In this document: positions 18,041 through 26,775 of the stretch, in pieces
How positions within the stretch are numbered: the first letter of the stretch is position 1
Layout of the letters: the number at the start of each line of letters is the position of its first letter
Translations under genes and position numbers: made by a program
Source of the DNA: Caldilineaceae bacterium
GTDB taxonomy: Bacteria > Chloroflexota > Anaerolineae > Caldilineales > Caldilineaceae
Assembly (NCBI GenBank): GCA_022842065.1
Contig: JALHQH010000001.1
Span: forward strand, 372,001-436,000
Direction: 5' to 3'
DNA: 64,000 nucleotides
Notes under the pieces: model-generated
What the model saw: only the letters and a program-made list of their open reading frames with translations
Told to the model about the DNA's origin: nothing
Databases searched by the model: none

Positions 18041-18991
18041 TTATTTCGTCCTTTCGCCTTCGTTATAGACCCAAGCATTAGACGAACGCTGGATAATGAG
18101 GGTGAGGAGCAGGATAATCACAAACAAGATCCACGCTAGCGCCGTCGCGTACCCCATGCCGTTGAAATTCTGGAAGGCGTTGGTATAAACCAGCAACATA
18201 TAGAGCAGGGTCGATTGATCCGGCCCGCCTAATGTGCCGGCGCGCGCCCCAGAGATGACATAGGCCGAGTCAAAGGCCTGGAACGAGCCAATCACGGCCA
18301 TGACAAAGTTAAAGAAGATGGTCGCGCTCAACATGGGCAGGGTAATGCGTAAGAAGCGAATAATGCGATTCGCCCCATCCAACTCCGAGGCTTCGTAGAG
18401 CGATTTCGGAATGCCCTTCAACCCGGCCAGGAAGATCAACATTTCGCCGCCCACATTCCAGGTGCTCATGATTATGAGGCCCCAAAGGGCAAAATCGGGG
18501 TCGCCAAACCAGTTGGGGCCTTCAATGCCAAAGACGCCCAGCAGCCCGTTGACCGGCCCAAAACGGGGATTGAGAATCCACGACCACAGCACCGCCGCCG
18601 CCACACTCGCCACCACCGCCGGCATATAAAACGCCGTGCGAAACAACCCAACCCCATGCGTTGCCTCATTGAGCAGAATCGCCAGAAAGAGCGCGGTGAT
18701 CAACTTCAGCGGGATACTAAAGATCGTATAGACAAAAGTAATACGCAACGAATGGTAGAAATCGGGGTCGTTGGATAAGGCGCGCGCATAATTATCCAAC
18801 CCTATCCACTGGGGCGGCTGTAACATACCCCATTTGGTAAAGCTGATATAGAGCGAGTAGATCATCGGCCCCAGCGTAAAGAGGATAAAACCGATCACCC
18901 AGGGCGCTACGCACAACCAAAAGACCCGCGCCTCATGGCTGGCTTTCCGACTAGACGCTCGCCCCGGTCGAGTAATGGCGGCTGTTGCCAT
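18041..18991 (-). CDS. carbohydrate ABC transporter permease, MalF type
   Basis: A 316-residue permease. The start at 18991 has GGAG eight bases upstream; an in-frame extension is repeat DNA. Six helices are predicted, and the EAA loop is present as SLYEASELDGANRIIRFLRI. It partners the MalG-type protein encoded 3 nt downstream and the binding lipoprotein upstream. A word-repeat hairpin separates it from the binding-protein gene, which would allow the binding protein to be made in excess. Confidence 0.93.
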   Translation of the reverse strand: MATAAITRPGRASSRKASHEARVFWLCVAPWVIGFILFTLGPMIYSLYISFTKWGMLQPPQWIGLDNYARALSNDPDFYHSLRITFVYTIFSIPLKLITALFLAILLNEATHGVGLFRTAFYMPAVVASVAAAVLWSWILNPRFGPVNGLLGVFGIEGPNWFGDPDFALWGLIIMSTWNVGGEMLIFLAGLKGIPKSLYEASELDGANRIIRFLRITLPMLSATIFFNFVMAVIGSFQAFDSAYVISGARAGTLGGPDQSTLLYMLLVYTNAFQNFNGMGYATALAWILFVIILLLTLIIQRSSNAWVYNEGERTK

Positions 18992-19010
18992 AGTTGCTGC
19001 TCCTTGTGAA

Positions 19011-19088
19011 GACACGAGATACGAGACAAGAGACAAGGACAATTAGGCGATCTTCATGTCTCGTATCTCGTGTCTCGTGTCTCGTATC
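19011..19088 (-). repeat. intercistronic hairpin built of ACGAGA/TCTCGT words
   Basis: Arms 19011-19028 and 19057-19074 pair perfectly over 18 bp, with further partly paired copies to 19088. Both arms consist of short words (GACACGAGATACGAGACA and its complement). It lies between the binding-protein stop and the permease start within one operon, a position known in other sugar operons to limit downstream expression. Confidence 0.7.
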
Positions 19089-19091
19089 TAC

Positions 19092-20426
19092 CTAGTTCGC
19101 GGCCAGACACGCATCCGCATCAGCAGCGGCCTTGTCCATGGCATCCTGGACGCTCGTACCGTTGAGGAAGACATCCTCCATGCCGGCTTTGAAGTTCTTT
19201 TCACCGCATTCGCCCCACTTGGGTGTAGTGAATTCGGGCAGCGGCTTGACGTTGTTCAGGTCATTAAGGATCTGCTTATCGTACTCGTCTTCGCCCAACT
19301 TCTGCTCATCGGCCACAGCTTGGACGGCGGTGAGGGCGTAGCTGGCAAATTCCTTGGCGCCATCACCGGCAGCAATGTATTTTAGAAATTTCCAGGCCGC
19401 GTCCTTGTTTTCGCTCTTGGCGTTCAGGGTAAAGCCGGCCCAACAGAGGGCGTTCGCCTTACCGGCGGGACCAGTGGGCAGTTCTACTGTGCCAAAGCTC
19501 AGGTCGGGGTTGGCCTTGTAATCCTTGAGCGGCCAGCGACCCGTCCATTGCATGGCGACCTTGCCGGTCTGGAAGAAATCAGCGCCGGCCAGCGCATCAA
19601 TGTCAGCCTTGGCCGGAGACACTTTGTGGGTGACGATCAGATCGACATACCACTGTAACGCCGCCACGGTCTCCGGGCTGTTCATAAAGCCAGTGGTCTT
19701 GGTGCCATCTTCACTGACCACGCTACCGCCGTTCTGGTAGATGATCGGCAGCACGCCGCGTAACCAGTAGAGGTCACCCCAGGTATTGGGGATCATGATG
19801 CCCCACTGGCTGCCATCGGGCTTGGTTAACGCCTGGGCTGCGGCCAGTAGATCGTCCCAGGTCCACTCGGCAGTGGGATAGGCGACGCCGGCTTCGTCAA
19901 AGAGCTTCTTGTTGTAGTAGAGCACCAGCGGGCTATAGTCTTTGGTCAGGTAGTAGGTCTGGCCGCCCACTTGCCCAAAGGAGGCCACACCGGGCAGGAA
20001 GGCGCTCATGTCGAGCGGATCGCTGCCGTTGATGTAGTCATCCAGCGGTGCCACGGCCCCTTCGGCCACATAGCGCGCTACATCGCCGTCGCCATTCTGC
20101 CAGATGTCCGGCGCATTGCCGGCGGCGATCTGCGCTAGCAACTTGGTACCATAATCTTGGGGGATACACTCCAGATTCACCTTGATCTCTGGATTGGCGA
20201 CTTCAAAGGACTTGATGGCGTTGTTGAAGGGTTCCAACGCATCGCCGCTCTCCCAACAACTAATACGGATCGTCGTCGCTTCTCCGGCGGTCTCACCGGT
20301 TGCGGCCCCACCACCGGCTGGGGCTTGGGCCACACAGGCTGTCACCACCAGGGCAAACACCACCAGCAGCGAAAGCACACTGAGTAAACTACGCTTGTTC
20401 GCTAATTCGATAAATCTTGGTTGCAT
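19092..20426 (-). CDS. sugar ABC transporter substrate-binding lipoprotein
   Basis: A 444-residue CUT1 extracellular solute-binding protein. The signal peptide (LLSVLSLLVVFALVVTAC) ends in a lipobox with Cys at ~31, so the mature protein is a lipid-anchored periplasm- or surface-facing receptor. The body has the MalE-like family 1 fold (IRISCWESGDALEPFNNAIK, later YYLTKDYSPLVLYYNKKLFDEAG). The start has AAGGAG six bases upstream. It is the first structural gene of the uptake operon, downstream of LacI. The ligand is probably a plant or algal oligosaccharide; this is inferred only from the glycosidase. Confidence 0.93.
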   Translation of the reverse strand: MQPRFIELANKRSLLSVLSLLVVFALVVTACVAQAPAGGGAATGETAGEATTIRISCWESGDALEPFNNAIKSFEVANPEIKVNLECIPQDYGTKLLAQIAAGNAPDIWQNGDGDVARYVAEGAVAPLDDYINGSDPLDMSAFLPGVASFGQVGGQTYYLTKDYSPLVLYYNKKLFDEAGVAYPTAEWTWDDLLAAAQALTKPDGSQWGIMIPNTWGDLYWLRGVLPIIYQNGGSVVSEDGTKTTGFMNSPETVAALQWYVDLIVTHKVSPAKADIDALAGADFFQTGKVAMQWTGRWPLKDYKANPDLSFGTVELPTGPAGKANALCWAGFTLNAKSENKDAAWKFLKYIAAGDGAKEFASYALTAVQAVADEQKLGEDEYDKQILNDLNNVKPLPEFTTPKWGECGEKNFKAGMEDVFLNGTSVQDAMDKAAADADACLAAN

Positions 20427-20456
20427 TGGGTTCTCCTTGATCTAGTAAATGGAAAG

Positions 20457-20605
20457 GGGAGAAAGTAAATCGGTAAATCGGTAGATAAGTAAATCGGTAA
20501 ATCGGTAGATAAGTAAATCAGTAAATCGGTAAATCGGTAAATCGGTAGAGAGGTAAACACGTAAACAGGTGGCAGCGTACCGATTTACTTATCTACCTCT
20601 CCCCT
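20457..20605. repeat. tandem GTAAATCGGTA word array with terminal hairpin
   Basis: About eight imperfect copies of GTAAATCGGTA/GATAA words run from 20461 to 20550. The segment 20480-20498 pairs perfectly (19 bp) with 20579-20597. It fills the gap between the lacI-type gene and the binding-protein gene. It could terminate the regulator transcript or attenuate readthrough into the uptake operon. A related array is at 31061. Confidence 0.7.
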
Positions 20606-20609
20606 AATC

Positions 20610-21635
20610 TCACCGGCGCAGGCTGGAGCCGCGTATAATTAGGCGCGGGGGGAGAATTACCTGGGCGGCGGGGGGAGGATTCCCCTGGATTAGGGCAATT
20701 AACATGGGCACAATTAACATGCCCACTTCGCGGATCGGCTGGCGGATGGAGCTGAGCCCGGGGGTCAGGTGTTGAATGCCGGGGGTATCGTCAAAGCCGA
20801 TGACGCCGAAGTCCTGGCCCACTTGCAGCCCCGCCGCTTGGGCGGCCAACATCGCGCCCATTGCTAACTGATCATCCATCGCCACTACGGCGGTTGGGCG
20901 TTGGGCCGGGGGTAGTGTCAACAAGGCGTGGGTCAACCGCTGTCCATTTTCGACTTCGCCTTCGCCCGGTTGAATCCACGCCGGCGCAATTGGTAACCCA
21001 GCCTGCGCCATGGCGGCCAGATAGCCGTTGCGTCGTGCTGTGCCTGGGCGCGATTTATCAGGCCAGGCCAACAGGGCAATTCGCTGGTGCCCCTGCGCAA
21101 TGAGATGGGCGGTGGCCTCCTGCATACCAGCGCGACCATCCACATCGACATAGGGAAAGTGCCATTCCGGGTTGGCCCGCCCAAAGGCGACAAAGGGAAA
21201 GTTCAATGCCTGCAGCAACTTGATCCGTTCGTCATCATAGTTGGTACCACTCAGGATAAAACCATCGACGCGGCCACTGTTGATCAGATCCTGATAGATC
21301 GCCACCTGTTGCTGGTGATCACGGCTGGGAAAGAGCAGCACATGGTAACCATTACTCTCGGCGACATCGACCATGCCGGCGAGGAAACGGTCTAGAATCG
21401 GATTTGGCCGATCCGGTGGCATGGGCATCCAGGAGTAGCCGATCAGATGGCTAGCCTGTTTCCGCAGATTGCGTGCAGTGACATTGGTGCGGTAGCCCAG
21501 CGTGTCGACCGCCTGCTGGATCAGCTCGGCCGTTTCGGGCGCGACATGCGCCTGGCCATTGAGCACCTTGGAGACGGTCTGATAGCTCACGCCAACGTGG
21601 GCAGCCACATCTTTCAGGGTAACGCGTCTGGACAT
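20610..21635 (-). CDS. LacI family transcriptional regulator
   Basis: A 341-residue sugar-responsive repressor. The start [20 protein letters not shown] is chosen at 21635 because it begins the LacI HTH exactly as usual; longer frames add non-homologous residues. HTH and hinge helix occupy ~6-60, with [18 protein letters not shown] as the hinge region. The periplasmic-binding-protein-like effector domain follows ([26 protein letters not shown]). A perfect 18-bp palindrome 107 nt upstream is its probable own operator. It likely controls the adjacent uptake operon. Confidence 0.93.
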   Translation of the reverse strand: MSRRVTLKDVAAHVGVSYQTVSKVLNGQAHVAPETAELIQQAVDTLGYRTNVTARNLRKQASHLIGYSWMPMPPDRPNPILDRFLAGMVDVAESNGYHVLLFPSRDHQQQVAIYQDLINSGRVDGFILSGTNYDDERIKLLQALNFPFVAFGRANPEWHFPYVDVDGRAGMQEATAHLIAQGHQRIALLAWPDKSRPGTARRNGYLAAMAQAGLPIAPAWIQPGEGEVENGQRLTHALLTLPPAQRPTAVVAMDDQLAMGAMLAAQAAGLQVGQDFGVIGFDDTPGIQHLTPGLSSIRQPIREVGMLIVPMLIALIQGNPPPAAQVILPPRLIIRGSSLRR

Positions 21636-21741
21636 AGCACCATGCCAGTTACTGAATATAAATTCTCTATTGATCAATGACGGGAATGCGGGAAGCCAAG
21701 TACCTTTGCCTAGCGGGGGAGCCGACCAGAACGTTAACAAC

Positions 21742-21759
21742 TAGGCGAACGTTCGCCTA
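21742..21759. promoter_or_regulatory. LacI-family operator palindrome
   Basis: TAGGCGAACGTTCGCCTA is a perfect 18-bp palindrome with a central CG. This is the typical shape of LacI/PurR-family sites. It lies upstream of the lacI-type gene, so autoregulation is expected. I did not see a second copy before the binding-protein gene. Confidence 0.7.
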
Positions 21760-21813
21760 TCATACCATTGGACACGCTTTGTCGTCAAGTAGGGAAATTT
21801 CACAAAAAAGGCG

Positions 21814-21886
21814 ATCCACGAAAACACACGAATTTGCACAAAGGATCTTGCTTTTTCTTCGTGTGTCTTCGTGTGTTTTCGTGGAT
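21814..21886. terminator. word-repeat hairpin downstream of the SelA-like gene
   Basis: Arms 21814-21832 and 21868-21886 pair perfectly over 19 bp (ATCCACGAAAACACACGAA and complement). A second partial copy of the 3' word precedes the right arm. A T-rich stretch follows in the plus direction (AAATTTTAAAAACTTTT). It separates the SelA-like gene from the lacI-type promoter region. Confidence 0.6.
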
Positions 21887-21912
21887 AAATTTTAAAAACT
21901 TTTGTGTTTTAC

Positions 21913-23043
21913 TTAGGGGTTGGCGGCCAGAATTGCCTGCAAGCGATCAAGCACAATCTGCTCTTCGCCATCGGCCAGGGTCATGGGGTTGAGGTAGATG
22001 CCATCGCTGCCACCAGGCGAGACGTAGATGGAGGGAGTGCCGGTTTCCAGGGCGGTCACCACTTCATCACGGCTGATACCGGCTTGGGCGGCATCGATCT
22101 TGACGAGGGCGCGCGGCAGAGGTTGGCCGGCTTCATTGGGGAAAGATCGCTCGGCCTGCACACCAGGCACGCGGTTCAACTCGGCGCACCAACCGGCGAC
22201 GACCTCTTCGTCCTGCGAGGCCCGCGCTTCGTGATCGCGCTTGAGATAGAGTTCCACCGCCTTGAGCAGCCCCACCATCTCCTCTTTGCCCACCTTCATC
22301 GGGCGCCCAATGCTGTGGTTGGGGCTACCGTTAATGCGACAGGCTTCGATCAGATCCTTGCGCCCGACGATCAGGCCGGACGATTGCGGGCCACGCAGAT
22401 CCTTGCCACCGCTGAAGACCGCCAACGCCGCCCCCATTTCGGTGAAGCGCCAGAGATTTTCCATGGGGGGCAGTTGAGCCGCAGCGTCAACAACCACGGG
22501 CACATTGTGGCGGTTCGCCACCGCAATTACCTCGGCCAAGGGCAGATCGCCCTTGCCGCTCATCCCTCCTTGGAACCAGAAGATCGCGGCGGTTTGGGGG
22601 TTAATGGCATTCTCCAACTCTGCCGCGGTCGTCTGCGTGCCATCGCCAATCTCCACTACTTTGACCCCGACCTGGCGTACGGCATGATCATAGCCGTTGC
22701 GATGCACTTTGTGGATGATCACCTCATTTTTCAGCCCAGTCAGATTGGGGAGTTGGGCAATCGCCGCCGGATCGGTGCCGGCAATACAGGCCGCGGTCGC
22801 GAGCACCAGGCCGGCCGCCGCGCCTGAACTCACATAGGCGGCTTCGTTGTGCGTCATGGCCGCCAAACGTTCCCCCACGCGCCGTTGTAATTCCTCTAGC
22901 GGCACAAAGTGTTGCGAGGCTTCCACCATGGCCGCCACCACCTCGCGCGGCATCACTGAACCGCCTAGACGCGTCAATGTGGCGCTGGCGTTAATTAAAG
23001 GACGCACGCCCAGTTCGTCATAAATGCCCATCGGTCGTTCCAT
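21913..23043 (-). CDS. SelA-like PLP-dependent enzyme (aminotransferase class V fold)
   Basis: A 376-residue fold-type I PLP protein of the selenocysteine-synthase/D-glucosaminate-6-phosphate ammonia-lyase group. The probable Schiff-base Lys is in FSGGKDLRGPQSSG. The Asp contacting the PLP ring nitrogen is in VPVVVDAAAQLPP. Bacterial SelA is ~460 residues with an N-terminal tRNA-binding domain that is absent here, and no selB/selC is visible. A catabolic lyase acting on an amino-sugar acid is therefore more likely than tRNA selenation. The start at 23043 or 23031 cannot be decided; neither has a strong ribosome site. Confidence 0.82.
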   Translation of the reverse strand: MERPMGIYDELGVRPLINASATLTRLGGSVMPREVVAAMVEASQHFVPLEELQRRVGERLAAMTHNEAAYVSSGAAAGLVLATAACIAGTDPAAIAQLPNLTGLKNEVIIHKVHRNGYDHAVRQVGVKVVEIGDGTQTTAAELENAINPQTAAIFWFQGGMSGKGDLPLAEVIAVANRHNVPVVVDAAAQLPPMENLWRFTEMGAALAVFSGGKDLRGPQSSGLIVGRKDLIEACRINGSPNHSIGRPMKVGKEEMVGLLKAVELYLKRDHEARASQDEEVVAGWCAELNRVPGVQAERSFPNEAGQPLPRALVKIDAAQAGISRDEVVTALETGTPSIYVSPGGSDGIYLNPMTLADGEEQIVLDRLQAILAANP

Positions 23044-23077
23044 TCTGTTTGGTGAGGATTGAGTGAAGAAAAAGGGT

Positions 23078-23149
23078 TAAGACGTGAAACGTAAACCGTG
23101 AGAGTCGGCAGCAACGCATCACGCATCACGTTTTACGCTTTACGTCTTA
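23078..23149. terminator. word-repeat hairpin between thioredoxin-like and SelA-like genes
   Basis: Arms 23078-23101 and 23126-23149 pair over 24 bp with three mismatches. They consist of AAACGT/GCATCACG words of the type seen at 4640, 41292 and 45770. The right arm overlaps the stop codon of the thioredoxin-like gene. Confidence 0.55.
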
Positions 23150-23743
23150 TGCCGGTACGGCCCAGACCAAATCACAAGCTTCCGCTGGCATCCAGTGCGC
23201 GTCCTGGCCATCCCATTTGACATTGCAGCCGATGGGATTGGTCATGGGCACGGTGACGGGTTGACCGCTGGTATGCTCCGCCAAGGCACGGTCGAGGTCA
23301 TTGACCGTCATCTTGCTGGTTTCGCGCGGGTTGTCAACACCGCGCCCGGTATAGACCAGCTTGCGATTTTGGTCAAAGACATAGAAGTGGGGGGTACGCA
23401 ACGCGCCATAAGCCAGCGCAACATCCTGGGCTTCATCCCGCAGATAGAACCAGGGGAAATCATGTTCGGCCATCGCTTCGACCATGTGATCAAAATCGTC
23501 TTTAGGATGGGTCTGCTTACTATTGGCATTGATGCCGGCAAAAACAACGCCCTTGTCCGCATATTTCTCTGCGGTTTGACGCGTCACTTCATTTGAACCA
23601 ACCACATAGGGGCAGTGATTGCAGGTAAAGAAGATGACAAGCGTCTCAGCCTTGGCAAAGTCAGCAAGCTTATAGGTGTTGCCATCGGTGGCCGGCAACG
23701 CAAAATCTGGGGCGCGGTCGCCAATTTGTAGGGTAAAAGCCAT
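23147..23743 (-). CDS. thioredoxin family protein (AhpC/TSA-like)
   Basis: A 198-residue cytosolic thioredoxin-fold protein. The start at 23743 has AAGGAG in place; an upstream extension is not conserved-looking. The fold begins as a peroxiredoxin ([15 protein letters not shown]), and the active site is [10 protein letters not shown], a CxxC pair. This arrangement marks the widespread thiol-disulfide oxidoreductase subgroup of unknown substrate. It lies between the sugar dehydrogenase and SelA-like genes on the same strand; a functional link is not evident. Confidence 0.88.
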   Translation of the reverse strand: MAFTLQIGDRAPDFALPATDGNTYKLADFAKAETLVIFFTCNHCPYVVGSNEVTRQTAEKYADKGVVFAGINANSKQTHPKDDFDHMVEAMAEHDFPWFYLRDEAQDVALAYGALRTPHFYVFDQNRKLVYTGRGVDNPRETSKMTVNDLDRALAEHTSGQPVTVPMTNPIGCNVKWDGQDAHWMPAEACDLVWAVPA

Positions 23744-23817
23744 GTTAGTTGCTCCTTGGGTCGTTGATACGCCCACAATCGTTCTCGTAACAGTCCCGTT
23801 CTCATAACAGTCCGGGG

Positions 23818-25113
23818 TTAATTATTACCATCTTTACCCACAATTGGCAAGTAGACCTTTTCAGACAGTTGGATGGGGGTCCCAATGCGAAACAGTTGAC
23901 CGCCGTGCGCGGCGACGTAGAGTTCGCCATTTTGATCCTCGCCAAAGGTAACGGGGCGTTCGAGCAATTTGCCATGTGCAGTGGCCGTCCAGCGATTCGG
24001 GGCCGTAAACAAGAGGCTCCAGAATTTCCCAGAGCAGTAATCCGCCAAGAGATAGTGGCCTTGCAGCACAGGATAAGTGGGGCCACGGTAGACATACCCA
24101 CCAGTCACCGAAGAACAATCAGCCGGGGGATTGCTCTGATTTTCCGCACGTGAATATTCAAAGATAGGATCAGTATAAACAGCAGCACAATCGGCGGGTT
24201 CAAAGTCATGGTTGCCTTCGCGACAATCCCAACCATAATTCTCGCCGCCACTACTACTGACTGATTGAAAATTGATCTCCTCCCACGCGTTCTGGCCCAC
24301 ATCACTGATATAAAGGTCATGGGTCAAGCGGTCAAAACTAAACCGCCAGGGGTTGCGCAGACCGGAAGCCCAGATTTCGCCGCGGGTATTGGGATCGCCA
24401 TCGTCGACATAAGGATTATCCGGCGGAATGGTATAGGTTGCTTTGCCCACCACATCGATCCGTAATAGTTTGCCCAACAATTCGGCCAGATCCTGAGCGT
24501 TTTCATCGGGGTCGCCCCCACTACCACCATCACCCAGGGGGATATAGAGATAACCATCAGCGCCAAAGGCGAGATCACCCGCATTGTGATTGGCATAGGG
24601 TTGATTGACTTCCAATACAATCTGCTCACTGGCCGCATCTGCTCGATTGGGATCAGCGGACGAGACGCGATAACGCGCAATGATCGTATCACCATTACGC
24701 CCACTATCAGTCGTTTGCAGGGTATAGTTGATGTAAAAGACGTTGGGATCGTTCGGTTCAAAGACCAGGCCAAGCAACCCTTGTTCATTGCTGCTGTCGT
24801 TCACGCGCTCCTGAATATCCAGGAACGGAGGATCGAGGACCGTGCCATCGGGCTGTACAATCCGGATCAAGCCCGGCTGTTCGACGACAAAAAGGCGACT
24901 ATCACCGGCGTTGGCAATGGCAACGGGCTGGTTCAAGCCAGCAGCAAAGGGGACTAATTGGAGCGTAATGGCACCGGCCGTTGAGACAGCGGCGGGCGTG
25001 GCAGCGAATGCACCCAACGCCAGCCAGGTTGCCGGCAGGAGAATCAACAAAACAAAGACAAAGGCCGAAAAGAGGGTCGCGCGCCGTTTCGGTTGGGTGG
25101 TAGACAACAACAT
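23818..25113 (-). CDS. secreted PQQ-type sugar dehydrogenase (glucose/sorbosone dehydrogenase family)
   Basis: A 431-residue exported beta-propeller enzyme that oxidises aldoses. The start at 25113 has GGAAG upstream. The signal peptide is [21 protein letters not shown]. The propeller shows the family pattern [34 protein letters not shown] (containing the catalytic-type His), [17 protein letters not shown] and YGWDCREG. The C-terminus [14 protein letters not shown] carries the LP[IL]V tail shared with two other exported proteins in the window. Cofactor use is inferred from family; no pqq genes are in the window. Confidence 0.88.
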   Translation of the reverse strand: MLLSTTQPKRRATLFSAFVFVLLILLPATWLALGAFAATPAAVSTAGAITLQLVPFAAGLNQPVAIANAGDSRLFVVEQPGLIRIVQPDGTVLDPPFLDIQERVNDSSNEQGLLGLVFEPNDPNVFYINYTLQTTDSGRNGDTIIARYRVSSADPNRADAASEQIVLEVNQPYANHNAGDLAFGADGYLYIPLGDGGSGGDPDENAQDLAELLGKLLRIDVVGKATYTIPPDNPYVDDGDPNTRGEIWASGLRNPWRFSFDRLTHDLYISDVGQNAWEEINFQSVSSSGGENYGWDCREGNHDFEPADCAAVYTDPIFEYSRAENQSNPPADCSSVTGGYVYRGPTYPVLQGHYLLADYCSGKFWSLLFTAPNRWTATAHGKLLERPVTFGEDQNGELYVAAHGGQLFRIGTPIQLSEKVYLPIVGKDGNN

Positions 25114-25193
25114 GCAAAACTTCCTTTTCTTTACAAGACAGCTCACGAAGATTTAGTAGAGCACAACCGCTCCTACCGGCTCGCCAGATCCAG

Positions 25194-25217
25194 TTAGGGG
25201 CTCGTCAGATCCCCTAA
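25194..25217. terminator. small hairpin TTAGGGG/CCCCTAA
   Basis: A 7-bp stem with 10-nt loop between the amidohydrolase stop and the sugar dehydrogenase start. The flanking CTCGTCAGATCC word resembles the arms of the hairpin at 55263. Weak evidence of function. Confidence 0.3.
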
Positions 25218-25323
25218 GAGCAGGCATAGCACTATACCAAATACAGCTTTAAGCATATCATTATTGTCAGCCCACTACCCAACCATTACGCGATAGAAGC
25301 GCCACTCTCAGCCGTCAATTCGC

Positions 25324-26619
25324 CTACTTTGGCAGGGAAGCAACGATGGCCGCGCGCTTTTCGGCTACCCGGAAACAAGCATATTGATTTTCCTGCATAA
25401 AGCGGCGGGCCAGATCAATGGCGGCGCGCTCCGTCAACCACTGTGCTTCCACTTCGGCTTGCAACGCGCGTTGCAAGCCGGCGCGCGCCTGTTGCGCATA
25501 GGCCACCGCAGCAGTCGGCCAGAAAGTATCGCCGCCAAAGACAAAGAGCTTGTTGGCGGGCACGGTGTGGATGTAGCGCCGCACAAAGTCGGTAGTGCTG
25601 TAGGGGTCAATACTCCACGCCCAGCAGAGATCGACATAGACATTGGGATAGTGCTTCGCCAGCGCGATCAACTCATCACTATATGGATAGGCGATATGCA
25701 TCAGGACAAAACGGGCCGCTGGGTAACGGGCCAGCAATGAACAGAGGTTACCGGCGCGAATATAGTCGACAGGCATCCGGCTATGACCGGCGTAGTAACC
25801 AGTGTGCAATTTGAAGGGGAGGTCATAGGCAATCCCCAACTCGACGCCGCGCGCCCAACACCAATCACCCAAACAGAGCCGGTCGGCAGTGGTCATGGCG
25901 GTGGGCGTAGTGAGATAGATCTGGAGTGCGTGGGCCGCTTCCTCATCGCTGCGCTCCTGCCATTGCAGCGTGCGACTGTAGGCATGTTGCGATTTGATCG
26001 CAATCGCACAGGCCGCATTTTGCGCGAAGATCTGCTCCATTGCGGCGCGCAAAGAGGCCAGATCCTGTACGGCCACACCTGTTTCTGCGGTCACTTGCGC
26101 CAAATCAGGTTCACCATTGCAAAAGGCGACCCACGAGATATCGTAAAAGAAAAAGTCTGCGCCGCTCGTGTCGGGTAGACAGGGTCGCGTAAAGTCATCG
26201 ACCTGCACGTGGTCTAGACGCGCCTGCTCACGCAAGATCTGCAAACGCATGCCTGGTGCAACCAACCCGGCGTGGATCGGCTGGGCCGCGTCAATTGCCA
26301 CTGCGCTCAGTTCTTCGATGCCGTACACCGCTTGCGCGATCCGGCCAACGGCCTCGCCATAGCCGGTATGGCGGACGGCAGCCCACGCGCTCTCGATACC
26401 GCGGAAACGTGCACGCAGATCGGGGTTGCTTTTATCGAGCAGCGTCTTGATCGCCGCTTCACTCGCGCCAGCCACCACCAGATCGGCTGTCACATAGTTG
26501 TCAAAAAGGCTAAATAAGAGATCTGGTGCGGCAGCCAAATAGTTGGCTTCTGAGGCCAGATGTTCGTGGGTATCGCACAAGGGGGTTTCGTCAATAAATT
26601 GTTGTAGATCGCTCGCCAT
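25324..26619 (-). CDS. amidohydrolase family protein
   Basis: A 431-residue TIM-barrel metal hydrolase of the amidohydrolase-2 branch. The metal-binding HxH is CDTHEHLAS (~15-20). Later barrel-end ligands are KLHTGYYAGH, VLMHIAYPYSDE and the terminal Asp in VFGGDTFWP. It is distantly like uronate isomerases and glucuronate-type enzymes, which would fit sugar-acid use, but it lacks enough recognisable features to name a substrate. The start is at 26619. It is separated from the upstream binding-protein gene by a terminator and a 50-bp palindrome, so it is probably transcribed on its own. Confidence 0.8.
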   Translation of the reverse strand: MASDLQQFIDETPLCDTHEHLASEANYLAAAPDLLFSLFDNYVTADLVVAGASEAAIKTLLDKSNPDLRARFRGIESAWAAVRHTGYGEAVGRIAQAVYGIEELSAVAIDAAQPIHAGLVAPGMRLQILREQARLDHVQVDDFTRPCLPDTSGADFFFYDISWVAFCNGEPDLAQVTAETGVAVQDLASLRAAMEQIFAQNAACAIAIKSQHAYSRTLQWQERSDEEAAHALQIYLTTPTAMTTADRLCLGDWCWARGVELGIAYDLPFKLHTGYYAGHSRMPVDYIRAGNLCSLLARYPAARFVLMHIAYPYSDELIALAKHYPNVYVDLCWAWSIDPYSTTDFVRRYIHTVPANKLFVFGGDTFWPTAAVAYAQQARAGLQRALQAEVEAQWLTERAAIDLARRFMQENQYACFRVAEKRAAIVASLPK

Positions 26620-26650
26620 CAGGTTTTCTCCGTTCTGTCGTTTAGCCAGA

Positions 26651-26700
26651 GTGTAGAGATCGTAGCGGCACGGTATACCGTGCCGCTACGATCTCTACAC
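26651..26700. repeat. 50-bp perfect palindrome
   Basis: 26651-26700 equals its reverse complement with no spacer. The inner part (CGTAGCGGCACGGTA and complement) differs from the palindrome at 12408 at only a few positions, so both belong to one dispersed family. It lies just downstream of an intrinsic terminator and before the amidohydrolase start. Confidence 0.85.
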
Positions 26701-26706
26701 CCAATC

Positions 26707-26736
26707 AAAAAAGCCGCCCAGACGAGCGGCTTTTTT
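26707..26736. terminator. intrinsic terminator of the binding-protein gene
   Basis: Stem AAAAAAGCCGC (26707-26717) pairs with GCGGCTTTTTT (26726-26736) around an 8-nt loop. It has a GC-rich stem and U tract on either strand. It lies 40 nt beyond the stop of the minus-strand binding-protein gene. It is the only canonical terminator of this kind that I found in the window. Confidence 0.85.
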
Positions 26737-26775
26737 CTAAAATTGGTGGCTGGCAAACACCAGTCACCAAAAGGT

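Noticed and set aside
21913..23043. Selenocysteine synthase (selA) for selenoprotein synthesis
   Set aside because: The protein is shorter than SelA, lacks the tRNA-binding N-terminus, and no selB, selC or selenoprotein signal is near.
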